Assembly: GCA_963813725.1 (NCBI GenBank)
Contig: CAWFAI010000007.1
Span: 118,618-182,617 of the forward strand
Source: VGBV01 sp963813725
GTDB lineage: Bacteria > Actinomycetota > Thermoleophilia > Solirubrobacterales > 70-9
Direction: 5' to 3'
DNA: 64,000 nucleotides
Shown: positions 10,498 through 19,932 of the stretch, piece after piece
Position numbering within the stretch: position 1 is the first letter of the stretch
Layout of the letters: the number at the start of each line of letters is the position of its first letter
The notes under the pieces: generated by a model
Seen by the model: only the letters and a program-made list of their open reading frames with translations
The model's database searches: none
What the model was told of the DNA's origin: nothing
Position numbers and translations under genes: made by a program

Positions 10498-11331
10498 ATG
10501 ACCGACGACAAGGCCCAGCAGGCGTCACCCCCCGAAATGAAGACCCTGGAGATCAGCGCCGAGGGGGACGTCGGCACCCTGACGCTGAACCGGCCCGACG
10601 CGATGAACGCGATGGACCCGGAGCTGATCTTCGAGCTCACCGTAGCCGCGGCCTGGCTCGCCGACAGGGCGCCGTTCCGGGCGCTGGTCGTGACCGGTGC
10701 GGGCCGCGCCTTCTCGGCCGGGGGCGACGTCAACTGGTTCATGAAGGGCCTCGAGGACCCTGAGCACGACCTGCCCTCGGACGTGCGCCGCGGCGCCGAG
10801 GTGCTGCATCAGGCGATCGTCGACTTCCGCCGCATCCCCTATCCCGTGATCGGCGCGATCAACGGCGCCGCCGCCGGGGCCGGCTTCTCGCTGGCCCTGA
10901 TGTGCGACCTGCGCATCGCCTCGGAGGATGCTTTCTTCGTTGTCGCCTACGGCCGCATCGGGGCCAGCCCCGACGGGGGCATGACCTACTTCCTGCCCCG
11001 CGTGGTGGGACCCGCCAAGGCGCTGGAGCTGGCCCTGGACGACCCGGTGATCGACGCGAAGACCGCGCAGAAGCTGGGGATCGTGAGCGAGGTCGTGCCC
11101 GCCGAGTCCCTGCTGGATGCCGCTGGGAAGAAGGCAACCGAGCTCGCGGCCAAGGCCCCGCACTACGTCCGCATGGCGAAGCGGCTGATCGGCGAGAGCC
11201 TGGAGCACTCGCTCACCGACCACCTCCAGCTCGAGCGCCACGGCATCGCCGACAGCATGGCCACCGAGGACCTGCGCCGGGGCGTCACCGCCTTCAAGGC
11301 CGGCGAGACGCCCGAGTTCAAGGGGGATTGA
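10498..11331 (+). CDS. Enoyl-CoA hydratase/isomerase (crotonase) family protein
   Basis: A 277-residue crotonase-fold enzyme acting on a CoA thioester. Visible are LTLNRPDAMNAMDPEL, the first oxyanion-hole segment GAGRAFSAGGDVNWF, and the second oxyanion loop INGAAAGAGFSLALMCDLRIAS. The position that usually holds the first hydratase Glu reads VAYGRIG, so a simple hydratase role is doubtful and isomerase or another crotonase chemistry is possible. The ATG at 10498 follows AGAGGAGCAG and is preferred over the upstream in-frame start at 10417, which would overlap uvrC. It is divergent from uvrC with a 46-base shared spacer. Confidence 0.88.
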   Translation: MTDDKAQQASPPEMKTLEISAEGDVGTLTLNRPDAMNAMDPELIFELTVAAAWLADRAPFRALVVTGAGRAFSAGGDVNWFMKGLEDPEHDLPSDVRRGAEVLHQAIVDFRRIPYPVIGAINGAAAGAGFSLALMCDLRIASEDAFFVVAYGRIGASPDGGMTYFLPRVVGPAKALELALDDPVIDAKTAQKLGIVSEVVPAESLLDAAGKKATELAAKAPHYVRMAKRLIGESLEHSLTDHLQLERHGIADSMATEDLRRGVTAFKAGETPEFKGD

Positions 11332-11409
11332 TCCGCGGGAATAATCGAGGCGCATAGGCGTCAAGGGCATAGAGTTGGCAATTGCGAACCACCCGTGAAA
11401 GGGGTACCG

Positions 11410-11838
11410 ATGAAGAAGGCCTCTGTTCTTCTCGTCGCCATCGCCCTGGCGCTGTTCGGCCTCGCGGCCTGCGGCGACGACGATGACGATGGGGAAACCA
11501 CGGCCGCCGAGGAGACGACGGCGACCGAGACCACGGCCGGCGGAGGCGGCGGCGGGAGCGTCGATCTGGCCGCGCCCGAGGACGGCTCGTTCGCCTATGA
11601 GCCGGACACCGCCGAGGCGGCGGCCGGGGCGGTCACGGTCAATTTCGACAACCCCTCCTCGCTCTCGCACGACGTCGTGATCGAGGACGACGCCGGCACC
11701 GAGATCGGCAAGACCGACCTGATCACCCAGAGCACGACCTCAACCGAGGTCGACCTGCAGCCCGGGACCTACACGTACTTCTGCGACGTGGCGGGCCACC
11801 GTGAGGGCGGCATGGAGGGCACGCTGACGGTCAACTGA
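11410..11838 (+). CDS. Cupredoxin (plastocyanin/azurin-like) lipoprotein
   Basis: Secreted, lipid-anchored blue-copper protein likely to carry electrons at the outer face of the membrane. The signal peptide ends in the lipobox LFGLAAC, then an acidic and Thr-rich linker, then the cupredoxin domain. The type 1 copper ligands are visible in order: His in SSLSHDVV, then Cys-His-Met in YFCDVAGHREGGM. The chosen ATG (11410) is five codons inside the longest frame and follows AAAGGGGTACCG. A terminator hairpin lies 34 bases past the stop. No oxidase partner lies next to it. Confidence 0.9.
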   Translation: MKKASVLLVAIALALFGLAACGDDDDDGETTAAEETTATETTAGGGGGGSVDLAAPEDGSFAYEPDTAEAAAGAVTVNFDNPSSLSHDVVIEDDAGTEIGKTDLITQSTTSTEVDLQPGTYTYFCDVAGHREGGMEGTLTVN

Positions 11839-11871
11839 CCGCGGCGAGCATCTCTGCAGGATCGAGTGGAG

Positions 11872-11897
11872 CGGCCCGGCGCATGCCGGGCCGTTTC
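11872..11897. terminator. Intrinsic terminator between convergent genes
   Basis: A 9-bp perfect GC stem (CGGCCCGGC / GCCGGGCCG) with a 4-base GCAT loop is followed by TTTCT on the plus strand. It sits between the cupredoxin gene (plus) and the convergent MaoC gene (minus). The weak U-run makes plus-strand use the more likely. Confidence 0.75.
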
Positions 11898-12364
11898 TAT
11901 TCAGGCAGCGCGCGGCCGACCGAATCGGCCACGCAGCACGGCTTCTCGTTGCCCTCGACCTCGAGCGTGAAGCGGGTGACGATCTGCCACCAGCCGCCGC
12001 CGACGTCCTCGACCTCGACCACCTCGGCGCTGGCGCGGACCCTCGATCCGGCGGGCACCGGCGCCGGGAAGCGGACCTTGTTCCAGCCGTAGTTGACGCC
12101 CAGCTTGAAGCCGGAGGACTTGATCAGCCCCAGGCGCAGGCCGTCGATCAGCGACAGGGTCAGGTTGCCGTGCGCGACCGTGGTGCCGAACGGGCTCTCC
12201 TTCTCGGCGCGCTCGACGTCGACGTGGATCCACTGATCATCGCCCGAGAGCTCGGCGAAGGCGTCGATGTCCTCCTGGGTGACCTCGCGCCACTCGCCGG
12301 GGCCGATCGTCTGCCCCTGGAGCGCCTTCAGCCCCTCGATTCCGACTACCTCTGTGGCCGCCAC
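11897..12364 (-). CDS. MaoC-family hot-dog dehydratase
   Basis: Small (155-residue) single hot-dog enzyme, likely an (R)-specific enoyl-CoA hydratase acting on acyl-CoA. The hydratase motif is clear: FAELSGDDQWIHVDVERA (catalytic Asp and His), then GTTVAHGNLTLSLI, then NYGWNKVRFPAPVPAGSRVR. A GTG at 12364 is the likely start. The frame stays open upstream but without family sequence. It stands alone, convergent to the cupredoxin gene. Confidence 0.88.
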   Translation of the reverse strand: MAATEVVGIEGLKALQGQTIGPGEWREVTQEDIDAFAELSGDDQWIHVDVERAEKESPFGTTVAHGNLTLSLIDGLRLGLIKSSGFKLGVNYGWNKVRFPAPVPAGSRVRASAEVVEVEDVGGGWWQIVTRFTLEVEGNEKPCCVADSVGRALPE

Positions 12365-12511
12365 GGCCAGCAGGCTAGTCGATGAGGGGAGCCGATAGTT
12401 GGTACGAGAAAGTCGCCTGCGGCGCAGAAGGGCTATAGATACCCACTGAAGCGGGCTCAGGGATCGTCTTCCACGGGCCCCGACTGACGTGAACGAGAGG
12501 AGATAGAACGT

Positions 12512-13819
12512 ATGCGAGGTCTCAACACCAAGAGGCTCCTCGCTGCATCCGCCGGGCTTGTGCTCGTCCTCGGCGTCGCCGCCTGCGGCGATGACGACGA
12601 TGACGACGGCGGCGGAGGCGGTGGCGAGGCTCAGCTTGACCTTGTGATCGGGGACTCCATCCCGCTCACCGGCGACCTGTCCGACTTCGGCCCTCCTGGG
12701 CAGAAGGCATCGGATGTCGCCGCTGACCCAGATCACCGACGCGATCAAGGAAGCGGGCGTTGACCACACGGTGAAGGTCGTGCACGAGGACAACGAGACG
12801 AACCCGCAGGCCGCCGTTCAGGCTGCCCGCAAGCTCGTCGACTCCGATGGCGCGAGCTGCATCACGGGTGCGTGGGCGTCCGCGGACACGATCCCGACGG
12901 CGCAGTCGGTTTCGATCCCGGACGGAATCCTCCAGATCTCGCCGGCTTCCACCAGCGACGAGATCACGGCCCTCGACGACGATGGCCTGCTCAACCGGAC
13001 CTCGCCGCCGGACATTTTCCAGGGCCCGACGCTCGCCGACGCGATCGCCGAGGACCTCGGCAGCGCCGACGGCAAGGTCGCCAACATCGGTGCTCGCAAC
13101 GACTCCTACGGAACGGGCCTCGCCGGCACGTTCACGGAGGCTTGGGAAGGCCCAGGGCGGCACGATCGGCCAGGAGGTCATCTATGACCCCGAGCAGCCG
13201 AGCTACAACTCGGAGGCTGCCCAGATCACCGAGGGCAACCCCGATGCGATCGTGATCATCGATTTCCCGGAGACCTTCGTCAAGGTCGGTCCGGCGCTTC
13301 AGCGCACGGGCAACTGGGATCCGACGAAGGCCTGGTTCACCGACGGTCTCGCCTCTAGCGACGTCCCGGCCGATGTCGACGCGGCCATCGTCGAGGGCAT
13401 GCGCGGCACTGCGCCGGGCGCGCCCGGACAACGGAAGAGGCGGCAACGGCGTTCGAAACCCTGTACGTGGGTTCCGAGCCCGAAGGACGTCGAGCGTCAG
13501 ACGTTCGACGCCCAGCAGTTCGACGCGACCATCCTCTGCTACCTCGCCGCGGTCAGCGCTGGCTCGACCGACGGCCAGGAGATGGCGGATGCGCTCGTCG
13601 ACATCACCGCGCCCGGTGGCGAGGAGTCACCTGGCAGCAGCTGCCTGAGCATGATCGAGGCGCTGCAGAACGGTGACGACATCGACTACGTCGGCGCGTC
13701 CGGCGCGATCGACCTGGACGAGAACGGAGACGCCACCGCGGGCGTCTACGACCTCTACTCGTTCAAGGGTGGCGAGCTCGACGATCATCGACGAGATCGC
13801 CGGTCGTGACACCGAGTAG
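12512..13819 (+). CDS. Branched-chain amino-acid-type ABC transporter, substrate-binding lipoprotein (frameshifted)
   Basis: Extracellular solute-binding protein of the LivK/Leu-Ile-Val (type I periplasmic) family. The lipobox is VAACG after a signal peptide starting at the ATG of 12512, which follows GAGAGGAGATAG. Matching segments are split over frames: IGDSIPLTGDLSDFGPPGQ, NPQAAVQAARKLVDSDGASCITGAW, NDSYGTGLAGTF, NPDAIVIIDFPETF, WFTDGLASSDVP, FDATILCYLAAVSAGS and GVYDLYSFKGGEL. Frame changes fall near 12715, 13145, 13430-13480 and 13780; the last restores an end DEIAGRDTE with TAG at 13817. The intact conserved order argues for indel errors. The gene converges on livF with a shared terminator. 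Confidence 0.85.
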
Positions 13820-13857
13820 GCAGCACGGCGAAGCGGGCTGAGCCCGCTGAGCGACAG

Positions 13858-13888
13858 ACGGCCGGGGCCTTCGGGCCCCGGCCGTTTT
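13858..13888. terminator. Strong intrinsic terminator
   Basis: An 11-bp perfect stem (CGGCCGGGGCC / GGCCCCGGCCG) with a TTCG tetraloop is followed by TTTT on the plus strand. It ends the solute-binding gene. It abuts the livF stop (13894) from the other side, so it may also shield against converging transcription. A second short stem (GCGGGCT-GA-GCCCGC) lies just before it. Confidence 0.9.
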
Positions 13889-13893
13889 CTTGC

Positions 13894-14692
13894 TCAGTCC
13901 GTCTCGGGCTCGTCGATGCGGGCGGTGCCGCCGAGGTAGAGCTCGGCCACCTTGGGGTCGGCCAGCAGCTCCTTGCCGGCGCCCTCGAAGCGGTTGGTGC
14001 CGAGGTCGAGCACGTAGCCGCGGTCTGACATGCCCAGCGCCCGGAGCGCGTTCTGCTCGACCATCACGATCGTGACCCCGGCCTTGTTGATCTCCTCGAC
14101 CTTCTCGAAGATCGCCTCGACGAAGGCCGGCGCCAGGCCCGGCGGAGGGCTCGTCCAGCAGCAGCACGTTGGGCTCGGGCATCAGCGCCCGCCCCATCGC
14201 CAGCATCTGGCGCTCGCCGCCGCTCATCGTGCCCGCGTCCTGGGTGCGGCGCTCGCCGAGCCGAGGGAAGATCTCGTACATCACCTCCATGCGCTCCTTG
14301 GCGCGCCCATCTCGAGCGCACCCATCTCCAGGTTCTCCTCGACCGTGAGGCTCTGGAAGACGTTGTCGAGCTGCGGCACGTAGCTCATACCCCGGCGCGT
14401 GATCGAGTGCGGCGCCAGCCCGGTCAGGTCCTCCCCGCGCAGCACCACCTTGCCGGACCGCGGCGCCAGCAGGCCGAAGATGGACTTGATCAGGGTCGAC
14501 TTGCCGGCCCCGTTGGGGCCGATCACGGTCACGATCTCGCCCTCGTTGACCGTCAGGTCGACGCCGCTGAGGATGTCCACCTCGGGCACGTAGCCGGCCA
14601 CCAGCCCCTCGGTCGACAGCAGCGCGCCGTTCGCCTCGGCCGCCTTCGGCCTTGGAGCCTTGGGCCTCGGCGTTGGGCTTGGGCTCAGTCGG
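13894..14692 (-). CDS. livF: Branched-chain amino-acid-type ABC transporter ATP-binding protein LivF (frameshifted)
   Basis: Second ATPase of the importer. Landmarks: LLSTEGLVAGYVPEVDILSGVDL, Walker A GPNGAGKSTL, MSYVPQLDNVFQSLTVEENLEMG, signature TMSGGERQMLAMGRAL, Walker B VLLLDEPSAG and the LivF-type end VAELYLGGTARIDEPETD. At least two frame changes occur (about 14305 and 14140) and probably one near the start. No start codon fits cleanly; an N-terminal Pro/Lys/Ala-rich tail follows the livG stop, so the 5' end given is approximate. It is last in the order livH-livM-livG-livF. Confidence 0.87.
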
Positions 14693-15483
14693 CAACGGTC
14701 CCACCCAGGTAGGCGTCGATCACCTTCTTGTCCTTCCGCACCTCGTGCGGCTCGCCGGTCGCGATCACCCGGCCGTCCGCCATCACGACGACGCGGTCGG
14801 AGTGGTTCATCACCACCTCCATGTCGTGCTCGATGAAGAGGAAGGTCACCCCCTCCTCCTTGCGCAGGCGCTGCATGTGGTCCAGCAGGCGCTTGCCCAG
14901 GGTCGGGTTGATCCCCGCCATCGGCTCGTCCAGCAGCAGCAGCTTCGGCCGCGCCATCAGCGCCCGCGCCAGCTCCAGCAGCTTGCGCTGCCCTCCCGAG
15001 AGCGTGCCCGCGTAGGAGTCGGCGAGCTTGGTCAGGTTGAAGACGTCGAGCAGCTCCATCGCCTGCTCGTGGACCACCTTCTCGTTGCGCGCGCACGGCG
15101 CCGGGCCGGATGATCAGGTTGATGAAGCGCTCTCCGGGCTGGTCGGGCGCGGCGAGCATCATGTTGTCGATCACCGGCATCGCCGCCAGCGCCTTGGTGA
15201 TCTGGAAGGTCCGGACCATGCCTCGCTGCGCGATCTCGTAGGGCGCGTGACGGAAGACGTCGTCGCCGTCGAAGCGTGACCGAGCCGCGATCGCCCTTGT
15301 AGAAGCCGGTGACGACGTTGAACAGGGTCGTCTTGCCGGCGCCGTTGGGGCCGATCAGCGCCGTGATCGAGCTGGCGGGAACCTCGAAGCTGGCGCCGTC
15401 GACCGCCTGGATGCCGCCGAAATGCTTGAAGACGTCATCGACGTCGCAGCAGGGTCCCGTTCTTGGCCGTTGCCGCTATTCAC
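14685..15483 (-). CDS. livG: Branched-chain amino-acid-type ABC transporter ATP-binding protein LivG (frameshifted)
   Basis: First ATPase of the importer. Visible: VFKHFGGIQAVDGASFEV, Walker A GPNGAGKTTLFN, RTFQITKALAAMPVIDNM (the LivG-specific Q-loop region), signature LSGGQRKLLELARAL, Walker B LLLLDEPMAGINP, and FLFIEHDMEVVM. Frame changes occur near 15100 and 15285 and twice close to the start (about 15435-15465). A GTG at 15483 overlapping the livM stop (GTGAATAG) is the best start if those two bases are insertions. The protein ends LGGTVAD at 14685. Confidence 0.87.
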
Positions 15484-16498
15484 CGAGCACCATCTCCTCC
15501 TTCTTGCCGAACAGCCCCTGCGGCCGGAAGGCCATCAGCCCGATCAGCAGCATCCCGGTGATCGCCAGGCGCAGCGCGGCGATCCGGGTCTCGGTGAACG
15601 GCGGGTCGGGCAGGTCGATGAAGCGCGTGCCCTCGAGCACGAACCAGAAGATGATCGCCCCGAACGGCGACGCCCTTGTAGTTGGCCAAGCCGCCGAGGA
15701 TGAGCACGCTGAAGGCGAAGAAGGTGACCAGGGGCTCGAAGTCCTGTGGGTGCACGGTCGCCAGGTTGATCGCGAGGAAGAAACCGCCGATCGCGCCCAG
15801 GCTGGCCGAGATCGAGAGCGACTGCAGCTTGTAGCGCAGCGTGTTCTTGCCCAGCGCCAGCGCCGCGTCCTCGTCCTCGCGCACGGCTCGCAGCACCCGG
15901 CCCCAGGGGGTGTTGGTGACGTAGGTGAGCCCGAAGGTGAGCCACGATCACCGTCGACCCAGACCACCAGCAGCAGCGGGAAGAGGCTGTCCGGGTCGCT
16001 CCAGAAGTTCTCGACGACGCTCGTTGATCGAGTCGGAGACGTCGCGCCAGGCGTTCGGAGTAGCAGTTGCTGGGGTTGCCCTGCTCGCAGAACAAGCCCT
16101 CGTTGCCGCCGGTCAGGCCGCGCGCGTTCTGGGCGAAGATGCGCACGACCTCGGCCAGCGCGATCGTCGCGATCGCGAAGTAGTCGGCCCGCAGACGCAG
16201 CGCCGGGAGGCCGACCAGGAGCCCGAAGCCGATCGTGATCAGGACCGCGATCGGCAGCGACAGCCAGAAGTTGAGGCCGACCTTCAGCACCAGGATCGCC
16301 ATCGCGTAGGCGCCGATGGCCATGAACGCCGCCTGGCCGAAGTTGACGATGCCGGTGAAGCCGACGTTCAGCTGCAATCCCAGCGCGACGATCGCGTAGA
16401 TGCCCGGCGATCACGCCGACGCTGACCCAGAAGCCGGTCTTGGTCAGGGCCTCGAGGGTGACGGCGAGGTGGAGGACGCTGTCGAGCTCGACGCTCAT
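15476..16498 (-). CDS. livM: Branched-chain amino-acid-type ABC transporter permease LivM (frameshifted)
   Basis: Inner-membrane permease subunit. Readable blocks include NVGFTGIVNFGQAAFMAIGAYA, the conserved GLPALRLRADYFAIATIALAEVVR, NARGLTGGNEG, a segment ending SASLGAIGGFFLAINLATVHPQDF, and the C-terminal LLIGLMAFRPQGLFGKKEEMVLGE. Frame changes occur near 16395, 16060, 16020, 15945 and 15675. At 15675 one extra C breaks ANYKGVAFGAIIFW. The ATG at 16498 overlaps the livH stop (ATGA). The block order matches intact LivM, so indel error is likely. Confidence 0.87.
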   Translation of the reverse strand: MSVELDSVLHLAVTLEALTKTGFWVSVGVIAGHLRDRRAGIAAERRLHRHRQLRPGGVHGHRRLRDGDPGAEGRPQLLAVAADRGPDHDRLRAPGRPPGAASAGRLLRDRDDRAGRGRAHLRPERARPDRRQRGLVLRAGQPQQLLLRTPGATSPTRSTSVVENFWSDPDSLFPLLLVVWVDGDRGSPSGSPTSPTPPGAGCCEPCARTRTRRWRWARTRCATSCSRSRSRPAWARSAVSSSRSTWRPCTHRTSSPWSPSSPSACSSSAAWPTTRASPFGAIIFWFVLEGTRFIDLPDPPFTETRIAALRLAITGMLLIGLMAFRPQGLFGKKEEMVLGE

Positions 16499-17509
16499 AC
16501 GGTCTTCGCCTTCCCGAAGATGCCCTGCGGCCTGATGATCAGGACCACGACCAGAACCACGAAGCCGACGGCGACCTTCCAGCGCGCGTCGATGATCAGC
16601 GTCGACCACTCGGTCATCACGCCCAGCACCATCCCGGCCGCGAGCGCGCCGAAGGCGTCACCGATGCCTCCCAGGATGACCGCGGCGAAGATCGGCAGCA
16701 GCAGCTCGAAGCCCAGCTCGGGCCGCAGGTTGGTCGTCGCGGCCGCCATCACGCCGGCGAGCCCCGCCAGCGCGCCCGAGAAGATCCAGGTGTAGAGGAT
16801 CACCCGCTTGGTGTCGATCCCCGCCGTCTCGGCCAGGTCGAGGTCATCCGAGAGCGCTCGCATGCGCTTGCCCAGCAGCGAGTAGCGCAGCATCAGGCCC
16901 ACGGCCGAGAGCACCACGACCCCGACGACGACGACGATCAGCTCCGTCTCCCCGATTCGCAGCCCCAGGAACTCGACGGTGCTGGTGTTGTCGACGTCGA
17001 GCTGGCGGATCTCGGTGCCCCAGAACCACTGGATGATCGCCCGCAGCAGGAAGGCGAGGCCGATCGACATCAGGATCAGCTGCAGGAAGCCGGCCTTGCG
17101 CTTGCGCATCGGCCCCCACAGCGTCCGCTCGAAGAAGAGGCCCAGCAGGGCGGTGGCCAGCATCGCCCAGAACACCGCCACCACCAGCGGGCGCGCCCCA
17201 GGTGACGTTGACCAGGTAGGCCATGTAGGCGCCGAAGGTGAGGTAGTCGCCGTGGGCGAAGTTGGTCAGCTTCAGGATCCCGTAGACGAGCGTCAGGCCG
17301 ACCGCCCCGAGCGCGTAGATCGCGCCCAGCGAGAGCCCGTTGAGGCTGGTCTGGAGCACGTCGTGCAGCCCCTGGCTGACGACCAGCGCCAGGAAGATGA
17401 TCGCCAGGACAACCCCGGCGCCGAATGCCGGGCTCTGCCTGAATCTCTCCTCCAGCCGCTCCCGCCAGGCGGGCGAGGCGGCCTCGGTCAGCTGACCGGC
17501 CTCCATCAC
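16495..17509 (-). CDS. livH: Branched-chain amino-acid-type ABC transporter permease LivH (one frameshift)
   Basis: Inner-membrane permease subunit paired with LivM. Conserved blocks: SLNGLSLGAIYALGAVGLTLVYGILKLTNFAHGD (the family signature), then after a frame change near 17190 FERTLWGPMRKRKAGFLQLIL, MSIGLAFLLRAIIQ, RVILYTWIFSGALAGLAGVM, and VILGGIGDAFGALAAGMVLG. It ends IRPQGIFGKAKTV. About 40 extra soluble residues precede the first membrane segment. It is the first gene of livHMGF and lies 60 bases downstream of the TadG/VanY/SLT gene on the same strand. Confidence 0.9.
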
Positions 17510-17569
17510 CCCGGGTGTCTACCTCATTCGCGCCCCTCGCAACCCTATCGCCTCCGTGCACACGCCCCG

Positions 17570-19519
17570 CTACCGGACCAGGCGCACCTCGAGCGGCGGC
17601 GCCAGGGCGGCGCCTGCACCGTCGAGCAGGGCGAGGATGCGGGCGACGTAGGCGCGCGTCTCGGCGTAGGGGCCGGCGCAATCGCAGGCCTGAACCGCGC
17701 CGGGCCCGGCGTTGTAGGCGGCCAGGGCCTTGGGCACCGAGCGGAACTGACGCAGCAGGTCGGACATCAGGTGGGCCTGCGCGTCGATCGCCGCCTCGGC
17801 GTCGAACGGGTTCCGGAGCCCGTAGCGAAGCGGCGGTGCCCGGCATGAACTGCGCGATCCCCTGGGCGCCGGCCGAGAGAGGTGGCGCCGGCGTCGAAGC
17901 CCGACTCCGCCATCAGCTGCGCGGCCAGCAGGGCGCCGGAGACGTTCCAGCGCGCGGCGGCCCGCATGATCGTTGCGCGGTACCGAGCGGGTACGAACGA
18001 GGGCAGCCCCGCCCGCGCCGCCTCGCCGTCGGCCCCGCCCGCGCCGCCTGACGCACCCCCGAGCCCGCCCGACTCTCCCGGCCGCCGAGCAGGGAGGCGG
18101 GCCCGCCGCGTACCCGTAATGCCACGGCTCCCACGAGTAGCGCTGCACAAAGCCGAAGCGGCGGGCGTTGGAGGCGAGCCAGCCGTAGGCCGCCGGCGGG
18201 CCCAGGTCCAGCTCGGTCGCGCAGCGATGCAGCGAGCGGCCGGGCGGAGCGACCCATCTCGGGTCGGGATGCGCCGCGAACAGCCGCGCCTGCTCGGCGT
18301 CGGAGCGAAAGCCGGAGTTGACCACCAGCGCCACCCCGGCGCGTCGCGCCGCGGCCGCCATCAGGTCGAAGGCGCGGCCGACGTCGAGCCGCATTCCCTC
18401 GCCGTTGCGGTAGGTGAGCGGTCCCGAGTACCCGCCGCCGCTCGCTTCCGTCGGCATCCCGGTCCAGTCCCCGCCCGGCAGGGTCGCCTCCGCCACGGCC
18501 GTGGCCACCACGGGGATGCGGCGCAGGCTGCGCGGGTCCTGAAGGCGCTCGCCGCCCGGCAGCTCGCGCGGGTCGACCTCGGCCAGCACCCTGGCGCGCG
18601 CCCGCAGCGGCGGCATCGACTCGGCGTCGGGGAAGGAGAGGGCGAGCCGCGCCGGGTCCACGCCGTTCCTGCGCGCGGCCTCGGCGGCCGCACGCCGGGC
18701 GGCCGTCAGATAGCGGGCGCGGGACAGGTGGCGGGGGTTGCGGGAGCCATCGGGCAGGCGCGGCGGGGCCAGCAGCCGCGGCAGGTCATCCCGCATGCTG
18801 CGGGCCGCCGAGAGCGCGGCCAGGTCGGCGGCCCTCTGCACCCGGGCCCCGCCCGTGAAGGCGCCGCCGATTGCGACCAGGACCAGGCCCACGGCGATCA
18901 GCGCCGCGGCCGCTCCCAGCACGGCGGGCAGGGCCTGGCCCGCCTCGCCGAGCAGCGCTCGGGCTACCCGTCCCATCCGCCGGGAGACGGCGCCGCCGGC
19001 CCGGACCCCGGCCAGCGCGCGCCGCGCAGCGAGGGCCGGCGGCGGCCGGGTCACCACCTTCGCGCGGCAGCCGCGTTCCCGAAGCTCGGCCACGGCGAGC
19101 GCCGCCAGCGACCGCTCCCGCGGCAGCTCGACGAGCAGCAGCCCGCCGCTCGGCTCGAGCGCCTCGGCGTCCAGCCCCTCTCGCCACAGCCCGGGCCGGA
19201 GGTGGACGACGAGCAGCCGAGCGTCCGCCGCCTGCGCCGCGCCGCCGAGCTCCGCCAGGGCGGCCGCGTCCGGCTGCACCCCCAGATGGCAGAGGTGGCC
19301 CCGGGCGGACGCCTGGTGGCCGCCGGCGCGAAGCGCCGACTCGAGCTCCCGCGCCGCCGGGGAGGCGAGCAGCGTGGTCGGCCGCCTGGCCTGCGAGGGA
19401 CCGACCTCGGCCAGTAGCACCCCGGCGCCGGTGGCCCGCGCCGCCTCGACCGAGAGCGTCGCGGCGAGCGCCAGGGACCCGCGCGCGTTGTGGCCGCTCA
19501 CCAGCACCGCGGTGCTCAC
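17570..19519 (-). CDS. Multi-domain TadZ-like/TadG-like/VanY carboxypeptidase/lytic transglycosylase protein
   Basis: One protein of about 648 residues with four recognisable parts. Residues 1-170 resemble a TadZ/MinD-type fold (SGHNARGSLALAATLSVEA, VLLAEVG) but lack a Walker A lysine pattern. Residues 195-240 are a membrane helix followed by RVQRAADLAALSAARS, the TadG-like pilus-assembly N-terminus. Residues 370-470 are a VanY/M15 D,D-carboxypeptidase with zinc-type residues in SLHRCATELD (His431, Asp438) and EPWHYGY (His467). The C-terminus is an SLT lytic transglycosylase with catalytic Glu in LMAESGFDAG, then GAQGIAQFMPGT and AAYNAGPGAVQ. Between VanY and SLT, three frame changes (about 18100, 17880, 17830) sum to one codon and return to the original frame. 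They are therefore probably three single-base insertions. It starts four bases inside the upstream TadE-like gene. Confidence 0.8.
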   Translation of the reverse strand: MSTAVLVSGHNARGSLALAATLSVEAARATGAGVLLAEVGPSQARRPTTLLASPAARELESALRAGGHQASARGHLCHLGVQPDAAALAELGGAAQAADARLLVVHLRPGLWREGLDAEALEPSGGLLLVELPRERSLAALAVAELRERGCRAKVVTRPPPALAARRALAGVRAGGAVSRRMGRVARALLGEAGQALPAVLGAAAALIAVGLVLVAIGGAFTGGARVQRAADLAALSAARSMRDDLPRLLAPPRLPDGSRNPRHLSRARYLTAARRAAAEAARRNGVDPARLALSFPDAESMPPLRARARVLAEVDPRELPGGERLQDPRSLRRIPVVATAVAEATLPGGDWTGMPTEASGGGYSGPLTYRNGEGMRLDVGRAFDLMAAAARRAGVALVVNSGFRSDAEQARLFAAHPDPRWVAPPGRSLHRCATELDLGPPAAYGWLASNARRFGFVQRYSWEPWHYGYAAGPPPCSAAGRVGRARGCVRRRGRGRRRGGAGGAALVRTRSVPRNDHAGRRALERLRRPAGRAADGGVGLRRRRHLSRPAPRGSRSSCRAPPLRYGLRNPFDAEAAIDAQAHLMSDLLRQFRSVPKALAAYNAGPGAVQACDCAGPYAETRAYVARILALLDGAGAALAPPLEVRLVR

Positions 19520-19932
19520 GGCGCCCTCGGCTCGCGCACCCAGGCCCGGGACCTCACCTCCAGGCGCTCGGCCAGCCCCGGCAGTGGAGAGGGCGGGCGC
19601 AGCCGCACCTCCACCCCGCCCCCGGCCGCCTCGACGCTGACCCGGTCGCGGGCCCAGCCGGGGAGTGCCTCGCGGGCCGCTTCCTCGGGATCGGCGCCCG
19701 CGACCCGCGCCAGCGCCCCGGCCTCAGCGGCGCCGTCGGCGAGCGTGAGCGCGTAGCCCGTCGCCAGCAGCTGGAAGCCGATCAGCCCCGCCAGCAGCAG
19801 CGCCGGCAGGCCGGCCAGCAGCTCGACCGATGCCTGGCCGAGCTCGCCGCTCCGCCGGCCGGAGGCGGGCGTGTCCAAGCGCCGGCCGGCGGCGCGCTCG
19901 TGGACCTGCCGGCCGTGGGTGCCCTCAGCCAT
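19516..19932 (-). CDS. TadE-like pseudopilin (second of pair)
   Basis: A 138-residue protein with the TadE-family entry motif GQASVELLAGLPALLL leading into a single membrane helix (about residues 35-60), then AAEAGALARVAGADPEEAAREALPGWA. TadE-like proteins are minor pseudopilins of Flp/Tad pili, cleaved or anchored at the inner membrane. The ATG at 19932 overlaps the previous gene by 8 bases, and its stop overlaps the large VanY/SLT gene by 4. The three genes are thus tightly coupled. No pilin (flp), prepilin peptidase or tadA/B/C gene is in view. Confidence 0.8.
   Translation of the reverse strand: MAEGTHGRQVHERAAGRRLDTPASGRRSGELGQASVELLAGLPALLLAGLIGFQLLATGYALTLADGAAEAGALARVAGADPEEAAREALPGWARDRVSVEAAGGGVEVRLRPPSPLPGLAERLEVRSRAWVREPRAP

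Noticed and set aside
13145..16400. Reading the liv genes as decayed pseudogenes
   Set aside because: All functional blocks remain in order, with only +1/-1 shifts; similar shifts hit essential genes. Sequence error is the simpler explanation.
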